From: Candidatus Phyllobacterium onerii
GTDB lineage: Bacteria > Pseudomonadota > Alphaproteobacteria > Rhizobiales > Rhizobiaceae
NCBI RefSeq assembly: GCF_028331445.1
Contig: NZ_JAQMHX010000002.1
Coordinates: forward strand, 1 to 64,000
Direction of reading: 5' to 3'
Length of the DNA stretch: 64,000 nt
The notes under the pieces: generated by a model
What the model saw: only the letters and a program-made list of their open reading frames with translations
The model's database searches: none
What the model was told of the DNA's origin: nothing
Part shown: piece after piece, positions 15,882 through 24,603 of the stretch
Numbering within the stretch: position 1 is the stretch's first letter
Layout of the letters: each line of letters opens with the position of its first letter
Translations under genes and position numbers: made by a program

Positions 15882-16976
15882 ATGGTTGTTCGAACTCTTC
15901 TTCTAGCCTCTGCTGGAGCAATTATTGCCGTATCGGCAGCGCATGCTGCGGATGCGGTGGTTGTGGCTGAACCCGAACCGGTCGAGTATGTCCGGGTCTG
16001 CGATGCCTATGGCGCGGGCTTCTTCTATATCCCCGGCACGGAAACCTGCCTGAAATTTGGTGGCTATCTGCGTTTTGAAGTGGCTGGTGGCGACAATGTC
16101 TACACCGGCAGTCATGTCGGCGGTGAGAACGACACGTGGTACGCCCGCACGCGTGCCGAGCTGCGTTTCGATGCGCGCTCCGAAACCGAACTCGGCACTT
16201 TGCGCTCCTACATCGATAGCCGGTTCCAATACACCAATGGCGAAGATGCCGGCGGCATCCTTCATCAGGCCTTCATCGAGCTCGGCGGTTTTCAGATCGG
16301 CGTCAATGATGTCATCTTCGGTTCTTGGCTGAACTATGCGGGCAACATCATCAGGGACGACGTCATCCAGTACGGTGCCGACAGCATGTCCAGCAACGCA
16401 ATCAGCTATACGTACAAGGCCGGTAACGGATTTTCTGCCATCATTGCGGCCGAGCAAGGTTCGGAGACGAATGGTTATGACTATGTCATCGAAGACTATA
16501 TGCCCCACGTTCTCGCCGGCGTGAAGTATGAACAGTCTTGGGGGAAAATCGCCGGGGTCATTGGTTATGACTCGGTGCAGGAAGACATCGGGGTCAAAGC
16601 GCGGTTGGACGTCAATTTTACCGACACGCTATCCGCCTGGATAATGGGCGGCTATCAGTCCGACTACGACGAGGACTCGTTCATCACCAATCAAAATCGC
16701 AACTGGTACGGACCATGGGAAGGCGACTGGGCCGCGTGGGGCGGGTTTGCTGCCAAGGTCACCGACAAGGCGACGATCAATGCGCAAGCTGCCTATGAGG
16801 AACAAGGGACCTGGGCGCTTGCCCTCAACGTCAATTACGAGCTCGTTCCGGGATTGATGATTAGGCCGGAAGTCAACTACACCAAGTTCGGCGGCGCACG
16901 CAAAGAGGAAGCCCTCCTCGACAGTGGAGAGGATGACGCCGTCGGGGGTATTGTGCGCTTCCAACGCAATTTCTAA
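15882..16976 (+). CDS. Omp2-type porin (Porin_2 family)
   Basis: A 364-residue outer-membrane porin with a signal peptide (cleavage after AHA). It has the family N-terminus with VRVCDAYGAGFFYIPGTETC and KFGGYLRFEV, a row of amphipathic strands, and the terminal RFQRNF whose last residue is Phe, as needed for outer-membrane insertion. Such trimeric porins admit small polar solutes in Brucella and rhizobia. ATG 15882 is chosen because GGGGGA lies eight bases upstream; the frame is open back to 15711 but that part is leader DNA. The 3' 430 bases are repeated in inverted orientation at 22875-23308, up to 98% identical over the first 300. Confidence 0.95.
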   Translation: MVVRTLLLASAGAIIAVSAAHAADAVVVAEPEPVEYVRVCDAYGAGFFYIPGTETCLKFGGYLRFEVAGGDNVYTGSHVGGENDTWYARTRAELRFDARSETELGTLRSYIDSRFQYTNGEDAGGILHQAFIELGGFQIGVNDVIFGSWLNYAGNIIRDDVIQYGADSMSSNAISYTYKAGNGFSAIIAAEQGSETNGYDYVIEDYMPHVLAGVKYEQSWGKIAGVIGYDSVQEDIGVKARLDVNFTDTLSAWIMGGYQSDYDEDSFITNQNRNWYGPWEGDWAAWGGFAAKVTDKATINAQAAYEEQGTWALALNVNYELVPGLMIRPEVNYTKFGGARKEEALLDSGEDDAVGGIVRFQRNF

Positions 16977-17082
16977 GTGCAGGGCGTGGATAGGACGCCG
17001 GGATGGTGTGTTGCAACCGCCATGTCCTTTCCATCGCCCCTCCGCGTCCCGCGGCGAAAATGGCAAACGCAGACAATAAGGC

Positions 17083-17376
17083 CTACTGCATCGCGTGCGA
17101 CAACGACGGATCTTGTTGCTCAACTGGCATAGGCAGCGTTGCTCTCGGTTCACAGCCTCCGCAATTATAAACGCCAGCGGCGCAGCGCCGAGCCACACCG
17201 ACAATGTCGTCCGGCGTGAGTTGACGCCCGATCTTGGCCTCAGCTGTCGCCACGTGAGCGGATTGAGTGACCCTGCCCCAAGGCCTGAAAATATACGGAC
17301 AGTTGGATGTGCCGAAGCGGTTTGGTCTTTGCCCACCGATGTTCAGCCCGAGCCTGATTGAGTTGTTCGCTTTCAC
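17083..17376 (-). pseudogene. Possible relic of a small exported protein gene
   Basis: The central part reads EAKIGRQLTPDDIVGVARRC followed by AAGVYNC, very like the end of the small protein at 26972-27184 (EARVGRPLTP ... ARRCAAGVYNC). The N-terminal part lacks a convincing signal peptide, and the C-terminus runs 25 residues past the usual Cys end, so the frame seems decayed. The rest of 16977-17644 contains nothing that I can assign. Confidence 0.45.
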
Positions 17377-17644
17377 CGCCTCTTAGCCAACGGCAAGCAG
17401 ACATTATAGGCGTCGGACGTAACGAGTATCCCGGGATCCCAGTCCATCGCGTTTGGTCGTTTGAAGCGAAGTCAGAAGCTGATTTCTATTCATGTCCAAG
17501 CTTCCAGACAATAGACCAAGTAGTCCTCTCCTTGATTCTGCTCGACGCTCAGCCGTCACACCAAGGGGCATTTTGCATTTTGTTGCGATGGCCGGAGCCT
17601 TGACCACTCATCGCCAAAGCATCCGTATCGTCCGAAGCAAGCTG

Positions 17645-19342
17645 TCAAGACAAGATCATCGCGAAGTAGCCAAACACCGTGAGCAGGATCCCTGAAACCG
17701 CATAGCCGACGGGGAACCCGATCCAGGGTACATTCGATTGGATTTCAACTGCTGCCTCTCGGCAAGGCCCGCTGTGACTGCGTGCGCCGGCCACAGCGCC
17801 CATAAGGATCGCCGGGTTCATTTTGAATATGTGGAACCCGATGGCCCAGACTATGACTGGCGGAACCGAGCATGCAACGAAGCCAACGAGGAAAATCTTG
17901 AGCGCGAGCGCCCCCGTCAGCTGGGAAAGGAGCGAGTTGCCGGCATTGATACCAACGATGGCGACAAACACGACAAGGCCAAGATCCTCCAGGATATTGC
18001 GCGCTGCCGACGGTGTATTGCCGAAAAAGCGCAAACGGGATGCCAGGGACGACACGATCACGCCCGAGACCAACAGGCCGCCGGCATTGCCCAGTCCAAT
18101 CGATGCCCCAAACGCCGGGAACTGGATTGCACCAATCAGCAGTCCCAAAATCATGCCGAGCGAAAGTGTCAGAAGGTCGGTCGCGGTGGAAGGCCTTATC
18201 ACCCGTCCGAACAGTGCTCCGACTTTCGTGACCGCCTCCTTCAGTCCGACCACGGTCACGACGTCCATCCGCTGCAATTTGGTGTCGTTGCCGATGGGGA
18301 GCCGCACACCGCCTCGTTCGAGCCCGGTTACCTGCAGCTGATCGACGCCCGGCAGCTCTCGCCACTCACTGCGTGTCCTTTTGACAATTTCTCCGTTGGT
18401 GACGAGAATCTCCGCCGTGTCGAGAGGAATGTCTAGAGCAACTTTGTCTGCGACCTCCGGTCCGATCAAGCCCATCTTGTCGGAGAGCGTCTCCCGCCGG
18501 CCACCAAGCGCGATGACGTCGCCAAGTTGGAGTGAAAGCGTTCCCGTGAGTTCTTGAGGCGCACCGCCCCGCACCACGTTTACCACACGATACTCCGGAT
18601 TCTCGTGCAGCAGGTCACGCACTGTGCGCCCTTTCCAGGCCGCGTTCTCGAGCCGATAGGCGCGCAATCCTCCGGTCGTCCACCCGGACAGCATCGGCGC
18701 GTCGCCGCTCGCCACCCCGTGCTCCGCCTCGTAGGCGCGTGCTGCGGCACGGGCATCGACGCCCCACCATTTGGGCAGATACTTGGTGATCAATATGATG
18801 CCGACCGTTCCCCAGATGTAGGTGATGCCGTAAGAGAGCGCAATCATCGCGCTCGCCTGCTCGGGTGTCGTGCCGGCCGGCAGAGCCATCGCTCCTGAAG
18901 TCACGGCTTGTTCGGCCGATCCAATCGCCGCGGACATGGTCTGAGAGCCGGCCAGCATTCCGCCTGCGGTTCCCAACGGTAGATCCAAGATAATTGCGCC
19001 GAGCACGACGATCGTCAGTCCCACGATACAACTGACGAACGCCAATACGGTGAATTTGATCCCGTCCCCGCCCAAGCTGTTCATGAACGACGGTCCGACC
19101 CGCAGTCCAACGCCGTACATGAACAGGTAGTAAAACATGCTCTTCGTAAAATTGTTCAACTCCAATTTCACGCCATAAATCGATCCGACGACGGCGAGCC
19201 CGCAGCCGACGATTATGGCAGCCGCCACCATGCCGAGCCCGTAGCCCATCACGCTCTGCCGTCCTATCCAAACCGCGAGCCCTACGGTCAGGAAGAGCAG
19301 CATGAAGGGGTTGGCATTGAGAAACTCGAAGAATGTTTGCAT
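17645..19342 (-). CDS. AspT-family amino acid antiporter, copy 2 (decarboxylase partner)
   Basis: A 565-residue carrier of the Asp-Al_Ex family: helices at both ends, two central TrkA_C-type domains, GSQTMSAAIGSAEQ in the first half and GARSHSGPCREAAVE in the second. ATG 19342 follows GGGGAAAG and lies 13 bases after the decarboxylase stop, so the two genes form an operon. In such pairs the antiporter brings in the amino acid and exports the amine or decarboxylated product, while the decarboxylase consumes a proton. This resists acid and yields a membrane potential. Substrate identity is not visible. Paralogue of 13684-15375. Confidence 0.88.
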   Translation of the reverse strand: MQTFFEFLNANPFMLLFLTVGLAVWIGRQSVMGYGLGMVAAAIIVGCGLAVVGSIYGVKLELNNFTKSMFYYLFMYGVGLRVGPSFMNSLGGDGIKFTVLAFVSCIVGLTIVVLGAIILDLPLGTAGGMLAGSQTMSAAIGSAEQAVTSGAMALPAGTTPEQASAMIALSYGITYIWGTVGIILITKYLPKWWGVDARAAARAYEAEHGVASGDAPMLSGWTTGGLRAYRLENAAWKGRTVRDLLHENPEYRVVNVVRGGAPQELTGTLSLQLGDVIALGGRRETLSDKMGLIGPEVADKVALDIPLDTAEILVTNGEIVKRTRSEWRELPGVDQLQVTGLERGGVRLPIGNDTKLQRMDVVTVVGLKEAVTKVGALFGRVIRPSTATDLLTLSLGMILGLLIGAIQFPAFGASIGLGNAGGLLVSGVIVSSLASRLRFFGNTPSAARNILEDLGLVVFVAIVGINAGNSLLSQLTGALALKIFLVGFVACSVPPVIVWAIGFHIFKMNPAILMGAVAGARSHSGPCREAAVEIQSNVPWIGFPVGYAVSGILLTVFGYFAMILS

Positions 19343-19355
19343 GTCGCTTTCCCCT

Positions 19356-22085
19356 TTAGCGTTTTGACTTGGCGGAGATGACATCGGGCCTCAACAGCTT
19401 CAGCCCGCGCGCTTTCTCGTAGCCGTGAATCTCCTTCACATCGAGTTTGCGCATAAATTCGATGGTCTCTTGTGTGATCACCTGGCCGGGCACCATGATC
19501 GGGAAGCCGGGTGGATAAGGAATGACGAAATTGGCGGAGACCATTTCCGGCCCTTCTCGAAGCCGGCGGTCGCATTCGCCTCCGTGCAGGGTCACGTATT
19601 CGCAACCCGCAGCGTCGTAGGCACCGTAGAAGGCGGTGCGCATGTCTCCCTCCGGCGTAGACCGTCCCGCGTCCTGACGGAACGCCTCATGGAAGTGACT
19701 GAAGTTCGGCAGGTCCGGCACATCGGTCATCAAAGACTTCACGCGGGCTGCAAAAGCGTCCTGCTCTCCGCTGCCTCCGTGGGCCAGGCGCGTCTCGATA
19801 GCGTTGCAAATCTCCAGCAGGACGCGGAGCAACTGCGCGATGTCGCTGCGCGTATTGTTGATGTTGGATTGCAAAAGGACCGAATTGCGCGAGGTTTTGT
19901 TGAGCTGGATGTCGTATGTATTGGCGAGCAACGCCTTGAACTCGGTTCCGTCGAAACCTGCCGTTCCGCATACCAACGTCATCCGGGTGGGGTCGAGGCA
20001 GAACTCGTCTTCGTGCATGCTGCGGACCTGCTCGGCCCACGTCGTGCCTGGAGCCAGGAAATCCACGAACCCGCTGTTGCGGTATTCTGCCGGAACCATG
20101 CCATCGGCACCGAGCACCTTGAAATACTTCGAGATCAAGGGATGGGAGTTGATCTCGCGCCGAATGGAGAGCGATATCTCGATCGCGTTCAGCACGAGGC
20201 CGTAGCCTTCCAGCTCCATCTGCCGCCGCGCCACGTCCAGACTGCCGATCAGTTGCTGGTTCGGACTGGTCGAGGCATGGGTGAAAACTGCCTCATGGAA
20301 CTGGGATTCGACTGTGTGGAAGTCGACGTCCTTGACGAGCACCATAGAGCCTTGACGCAGCGCCGACATCGATTTGTGCGTAGAATGGGTCTGATAGACG
20401 CGAACCCGCACCTTACGCGGGTCGGGGATCAGCCGCGTCTCCAGCAACTTATCGGCCGAAGGGTCCGAACCAAGCTCGTCCTGTTGCTTCTCGTATGCCT
20501 TGATCGAGGCGGGATCGTGTATCCAAGCGCCGATGGCCGACGCTGCGCCCATCGCGGTTCTGGGACGCAATATGGGCGAAAAACGCGCAAAACCGAACCA
20601 TGCCTCATCCCAGAGGAACACGAGGTCCGGCTTGATGGCGAGGCATTCCTCCATGACGCGGCGCGTGTTGTAGATGTGGCCGTCGAAGGTGCAGTTGGTC
20701 AGGTCCACCATCTTGACCCGATCGAGTCTGCCCTCCGCCTTAAGATCCAGAAGCGCTTTTTTTATGCTGGAGAGAGGCACTGCGCCGTACATCGAGTATT
20801 CGGTCATCGGAAATGCGTCGACATAGAGCGGTTGCCCGCCCGCAAGCACCAAGCCGTAGTGATGGGATTTATGGCAATTGCGGTCGAGGATGACGATGTC
20901 ACCCGGGGCCACAATCGCCTGGTGCACCATTTTGTTCGACGTGCTGGTTCCGTTGGTCACAAAGAACGCGTGGTCTGCCCCGAAAGCGCGCGCGGCCATC
21001 TCCTGTGAACGTTTGATATTGCCCGTCGGCTCAAGCAGGCTGTCGAGACCGCCAGTTGTCGCACTGCTTTCTGCAAGAAACAGATTGATGCCGTAGAACT
21101 CGCCCATATCGCGGATCCAGTCGGACTTGAACACTGACTTGCCACGGGCGATGGGAAGCGCATGGAAGGTGCTGATTGGCCGCCGGGCGTATTTCTTCAA
21201 ATTGTCGAAGAAAGGGGTTTCGAAGCGCCGCTGAATGCCTTCGAGCACGGATAGATGGAGTTCCAACGGCTCCTCGATGGCATAAAGCACCCGACGTATG
21301 GAAGCGGCCCGCGGATCGCCGGCCAAGCTCTCCACCCGGCGATCCGAGAGCAGATAGACGTCGAGTTCCGGCCGCAAGCGCTTCAGCGAATTGGCCAACA
21401 GCAGCGACAGATCGGCGTCTTCCCTTCTCGCTTCCTCGGGCACGAGGTTGGCCAGGACACTCCGCAGCACGGGAGCGGGGTGGCGCGAGGTATAGGTGAA
21501 GCCCTCGAAAATGGTTACGGCGGCAATATAGGGATTTATGATGGCGGCGCAGATTGCATCCTCGAAACTTTCCACCGCGACCATTTCGTAGATGAACGCG
21601 TCCTCCGGCCGGCGCAACTTCCGCATCTCCGCGATTTGATAGACGGCGTGCGTGGTGGCACCGGGTGCGACCATCAGCATCTCGAAATAGGGACGCCTTG
21701 CCTCCCTGCCGCCCAGCGTCGGCGGCAGAACGTCGGCGGGCGAGTCGGCAACGTCGTCGGCAGTACCCCACTCGGCTGCGTCATATTTGAAGTCGCGTGT
21801 GACAATGGCGGCAGAGACACGCCGCACCATCTCGGTGAAGCCAACAGCATCGCCGCCCTGCAACTTGTCGCGCAGCGCCGCCATCAGTCCGGGGCCGGGA
21901 AACGCATGGAACTCCTCGATGGGCCCCAACTCTGCAAAAGCCGCTTCAACCGCCGCCTTGTCGGACCGCCCGCTCGACCACGCCCGCGAAGCGCCCACGA
22001 TATCACGCCAGCGATCCGCACGTGCTGCCGGCATTGAAAAGAAATGGTCGATTCGGTGTTCGGATGTCTTGGCTTTTATCGTCAT
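19356..22085 (-). CDS. Orn/Lys/Arg decarboxylase, fold type I, long form
   Basis: A 909-residue PLP enzyme. In the numbering from the upstream GTG at 22088, the catalytic Lys572 lies in THSTHKSMSALRQGS and Asp494 (WDEAW) should contact the pyridine N. The N-terminal 300 residues are longer than in E. coli-type enzymes, and the C-terminal Orn_Decarbox_C domain ends with MRKLDVKEIHG. The reaction is amino acid to amine plus CO2, taking up a proton. ATG 22085 is preferred since AAGGAG lies seven bases upstream. It forms an operon with the AspT-like antiporter. A GTTAC-type element lies about 125 bases upstream. Ornithine, lysine and arginine cannot be told apart by reading. Confidence 0.92.
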   Translation of the reverse strand: MTIKAKTSEHRIDHFFSMPAARADRWRDIVGASRAWSSGRSDKAAVEAAFAELGPIEEFHAFPGPGLMAALRDKLQGGDAVGFTEMVRRVSAAIVTRDFKYDAAEWGTADDVADSPADVLPPTLGGREARRPYFEMLMVAPGATTHAVYQIAEMRKLRRPEDAFIYEMVAVESFEDAICAAIINPYIAAVTIFEGFTYTSRHPAPVLRSVLANLVPEEARREDADLSLLLANSLKRLRPELDVYLLSDRRVESLAGDPRAASIRRVLYAIEEPLELHLSVLEGIQRRFETPFFDNLKKYARRPISTFHALPIARGKSVFKSDWIRDMGEFYGINLFLAESSATTGGLDSLLEPTGNIKRSQEMAARAFGADHAFFVTNGTSTSNKMVHQAIVAPGDIVILDRNCHKSHHYGLVLAGGQPLYVDAFPMTEYSMYGAVPLSSIKKALLDLKAEGRLDRVKMVDLTNCTFDGHIYNTRRVMEECLAIKPDLVFLWDEAWFGFARFSPILRPRTAMGAASAIGAWIHDPASIKAYEKQQDELGSDPSADKLLETRLIPDPRKVRVRVYQTHSTHKSMSALRQGSMVLVKDVDFHTVESQFHEAVFTHASTSPNQQLIGSLDVARRQMELEGYGLVLNAIEISLSIRREINSHPLISKYFKVLGADGMVPAEYRNSGFVDFLAPGTTWAEQVRSMHEDEFCLDPTRMTLVCGTAGFDGTEFKALLANTYDIQLNKTSRNSVLLQSNINNTRSDIAQLLRVLLEICNAIETRLAHGGSGEQDAFAARVKSLMTDVPDLPNFSHFHEAFRQDAGRSTPEGDMRTAFYGAYDAAGCEYVTLHGGECDRRLREGPEMVSANFVIPYPPGFPIMVPGQVITQETIEFMRKLDVKEIHGYEKARGLKLLRPDVISAKSKR

Positions 22086-22210
22086 CACCTGTCTCCTTGA
22101 CTCGGGTGTCGATCTCTCGACGTCATCCAGCCGGACACCTTCATGAGGTGTCGCACAGTCGTGTAGCGAAATTCAGATTGCGATCATGGGTTCTGCCTGC
22201 GGCAATGGGC

Positions 22211-22229
22211 AAGTATGTTACTGTATTCA
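22211..22229 (-). promoter_or_regulatory. GTTAC-type recurring element, copy b (decarboxylase)
   Basis: Minus strand: AATACAGTAACATACTTGCC, aligned with copies a, f and g over the core and the following TACTT-CC block. It lies about 125 bases upstream of the decarboxylase start in the same orientation. Confidence 0.45.
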
Positions 22230-22520
22230 ACACCCCCAACGGATGACCGATACTAATGCCAATTGCACGTCTGCAAGTCTCAGGCCCACGTATTCGTGCC
22301 GGCGGAGACGATAATACTGGCTGGGTGATGAAGACATGTTTGCGCGGAAAATGGTGAATTTTGCAACGATTTCAGCAGCTAGCCTCGAAGGGATCCGACT
22401 GCGGCTCGGCAGATTCTTCTTGTCGTGGACACCGTTTTCGGTCCCACCCCGCCCGATGGGCATTCGCAATTGCCTACATCCCACCCGGCACCTTCGCGAG
22501 GGTCTGCAACAACACCAGGC

Positions 22521-22545
22521 GATGTATAATACATGGTGTTACACT
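22521..22545 (+). promoter_or_regulatory. GTTAC-type recurring element, copy h
   Basis: ATGTATAATACATGGTGTTA begins the site, which matches the element before ppk2 at 18 of 25 positions. No convincing gene follows on the plus strand, so it may be a relic. Confidence 0.35.
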
Positions 22546-22874
22546 GTCGATTGGCAGAACGTTGCCCACGCTTCAAGGCAACAAGCGGTGAATTTATTTG
22601 CGTTTCCAAGGGAGCTCCAGTTCGTTCAGGGTGTGCGGTCAGCGACCTACCCGGAACAACGATTTTGCCCATCCATGATTGCCCATGCGGAATGCACCTT
22701 GCTTTTTATGGCGATGCAGGAGGAGCTCGAGGAGCGCCGTATCGAGCTTTGTTGAAACGAAACGCATTCGCGGTAAATTGCAAGGGAGCGGGGGAAGCGC
22801 GTCATGCACTTCAGCCCAACGATTGGCGCGCTACCCGGTGTCGTTTTGCCCCCGATTTGATCGCGTAGCGGAAC

Positions 22875-23308
22875 TTAGAAATTGCGTTGGAAGCGAACGA
22901 TACCCCCGACCGCATCGTCCTCTCCGCTTTCGAGGAGGGCTTCCTCTTTGCGTGCGCCGCCAAACTTGGTGTAGTTGATTTCCGGTCTGATTACGAAACC
23001 GGAACGAGCTCGTAATTCACGTTGAGGGCAAGCGCCCAGATCCCTTGTTCCTCATAGGCAGCTTGCGCATTGATGGTCGCCTTGTCGGTGACCTTGGCAG
23101 CAAACCCGCCCCACGCGGCCCAGTCGCCTTCCCATGGTCCGTACCAGTTGCGATTTTGATTGGTGATGAACGAGTCCTCGTCGTAGTCGGACTGATAGCC
23201 GCCCATTATCCAGGCGGATAGCGTGTCGGTAAAATTGACGTCCAACCGCGCTTTGACCCCGATGTCTTCCTGCACCGAGTCATAACCAATGACCCCGGCG
23301 ATTTGGCA
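22875..23308 (-). pseudogene. Truncated inverted copy of the porin gene
   Basis: The minus strand repeats the last 430 bases of the porin gene at 15882-16976. From IAGVIGYD to NVNYELVP the two are about 98% identical in DNA. After that a one-base deletion shifts the frame and creates an early stop; the rest ([11 protein letters not shown] to FQRNF) survives in the other frame, more diverged. The 5' two thirds are missing, and unrelated DNA joins at 23308. The sharp change in identity suggests recent gene conversion or a second exchange. Confidence 0.9.
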
Positions 23309-23424
23309 ATCCTCAGGCCGCCACCACCATGCCCCACTCTCGACCCTCCGCCGCCCAGGCTCATTGGGGCTGGCGGGACAACTAAGTCGATGGAAAAAAC
23401 AATGGGCACTGGCGTGCCGGAATT

Positions 23425-23449
23425 CCCGTAACATCGGGTATGCTACATG
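23425..23449 (-). promoter_or_regulatory. GTTAC-type recurring element, copy k
   Basis: The minus strand contains GCATACCCGATGTTACGGG and matches copy d (25993-26017) at 22 of 25 positions. It lies about 120 bases upstream of the porin fragment in the same direction, perhaps part of the lost gene's promoter. Confidence 0.5.
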
Positions 23450-23578
23450 TATTCCGTCTCCAGCTGGCTACGTGGCTGGAAGGTCGTAGGTGGCGATTGT
23501 CGAACATGCCCGCACGCAACTGCCCGGATTTACCGCGGGCTTAGGTTCCGGTTTAAGCGCACCGGCCAGTGCTTTGAC

Positions 23579-23604
23579 TGTATGTTACCGTAAGATACTC
23601 CCCA
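23579..23604 (+). promoter_or_regulatory. GTTAC-type recurring element, copy c
   Basis: TGTATGTTACCGTAAGATAC followed by TCCCC. It lies about 70 bases before the start at 23669 and shares the GTTAC-N-GTAA core and the C-rich end with the others. Confidence 0.45.
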
Positions 23605-23668
23605 AATATGCTTGGATCTGCGATAGTCGTTGTGTCTCTCCGCTGCTCATGGAAAGGAGCCCTGTTCG

Positions 23669-23950
23669 ATGGACGTTCGCCTGATGGCGGCCAAACTGCG
23701 CTTTCCTTCCCGAAGTCGGGCGATCGAGGAGCGGGCCGCCCGGGACGAAGAGTTTCGTGATCTTTGCACGGACTTCCGTGATGCACAGGCGGCACAGCTG
23801 CACTGGGAGCGGTCGACGGAACCGGAGCGCGATGAACGCAGCGCCGAATACCTGGCCTTGGTGGATGACCTGGCGAGGGAGATCGCAAGCGCTCTCGATA
23901 AGGCTAAAATCATTCCCTTCCATAAGCGCTGGCCAAAACCGCTCCGGTAG
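23669..23950 (+). CDS. Small charged helical protein, hypothetical
   Basis: A 93-residue soluble product rich in Glu, Arg, Asp and Ala, probably all helical (AIEERAARDEEFRDLCTDF, then LALVDDLAREIASALDKAK). ATG 23669 follows AAAGGAG at good distance; earlier in-frame starts lack a site. A GTTAC-type element lies just upstream. Similar short proteins occur in rhizobia without known function. Confidence 0.65.
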   Translation: MDVRLMAAKLRFPSRSRAIEERAARDEEFRDLCTDFRDAQAAQLHWERSTEPERDERSAEYLALVDDLAREIASALDKAKIIPFHKRWPKPLR

Positions 23951-24000
23951 ATCTTCCGGACCGTCTGCCAGAAAGAAACCGCTTACGCGTCCCCGGCCAC

Positions 24001-24022
24001 GTAAAATACAGTAGTTTACATG
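24001..24022 (+). promoter_or_regulatory. GTTAC-type recurring element, copy i (weak)
   Basis: GTAAAATACAGTAGTTTACA; 15 of 22 positions match copy d. It lies 160 bases before the membrane protein gene at 24181. Confidence 0.3.
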
Positions 24023-24180
24023 ACTTCGATGCCCTGACGTGCAAGTGATTATATCGGTGGAGCAGTAAGTGTTTCCGCAACGCTGACAGGGCGGCGTGCC
24101 GGTCATTAAATTTTGGCCGGACATGGCTGGCGCTGACGATTGGTGATCGCGCGCGGCAACAATATCGAAGGGATGAGAAA

Positions 24181-24600
24181 ATGGCCGATACACTGCATCC
24201 GGCAGCAATCGAACATCTCCCGGGCTTCGTCACGGGACCAGGCGAAAGCGATTGGTTGTTCACCGCCGTCGCCGTGTTCCTTTTGGCCGCCGTTCTCATG
24301 ATCGGAAATTTTTACTTTCAGGTTCATGCCCTGCCGGAACAAATGGCGCATCGGACCAAGAAAGTGCAAATGGAGATCGTCGCCGTCCTGGCGCTGATTT
24401 CCCTCTTCACGCACAACCACATCTTCTGGATTGCCGGCCTGTTGCTGGCATTTATCGATCTGCCGGATTTCTCCACGCCGATGAGTTCGATGGCCCAGTC
24501 GCTTGAAAGGCTGTCGGGACGAACCCCTGCCGTTGAGGATCCGGTGGTCGTCACGCTGTTGCCTAAACCTAAGCCGGATACTGTCGGTGGGGGCATCTGA
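24181..24600 (+). CDS. Two-helix inner-membrane protein, partner of the HlyD-type adaptor
   Basis: A 139-residue product with two helices (about residues 27-48 and 66-90), the second including the HNHIFWIAGLLLAFIDLPDF block. The C-terminus is cytoplasmic-looking and Pro/Val-rich. AAGGGATGAG precedes the ATG. The stop lies three bases before the HlyD-type gene, so the two are co-transcribed. This resembles the YibI/YibH pairing in enterics, where a small membrane protein precedes an HlyD-like one. Function unknown. Confidence 0.75.
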   Translation: MADTLHPAAIEHLPGFVTGPGESDWLFTAVAVFLLAAVLMIGNFYFQVHALPEQMAHRTKKVQMEIVAVLALISLFTHNHIFWIAGLLLAFIDLPDFSTPMSSMAQSLERLSGRTPAVEDPVVVTLLPKPKPDTVGGGI

Positions 24601-24603
24601 TCG

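Larger units (their letters stand above)
22089..22874. other. Long intergenic region between decarboxylase and porin fragment
   Basis: Contains two GTTAC-type elements (22211, 22521). A 139-codon plus-strand frame (22336-22755) is open but has no ribosome binding site, and its sequence looks random (many Trp, Cys and Pro); I do not accept it as a gene. Confidence 0.4.

Noticed and set aside
19425-21008. Long plus-strand frame of 527 codons inside the decarboxylase gene
   Set aside because: Shadow of a clear PLP decarboxylase; no hydrophobic or domain pattern and no start signal.
22336-22755. Plus-strand frame of 139 codons in the decarboxylase/porin-fragment intergenic region
   Set aside because: No Shine-Dalgarno site, unusual composition, contains a recurring regulatory-type element; no supporting homology.
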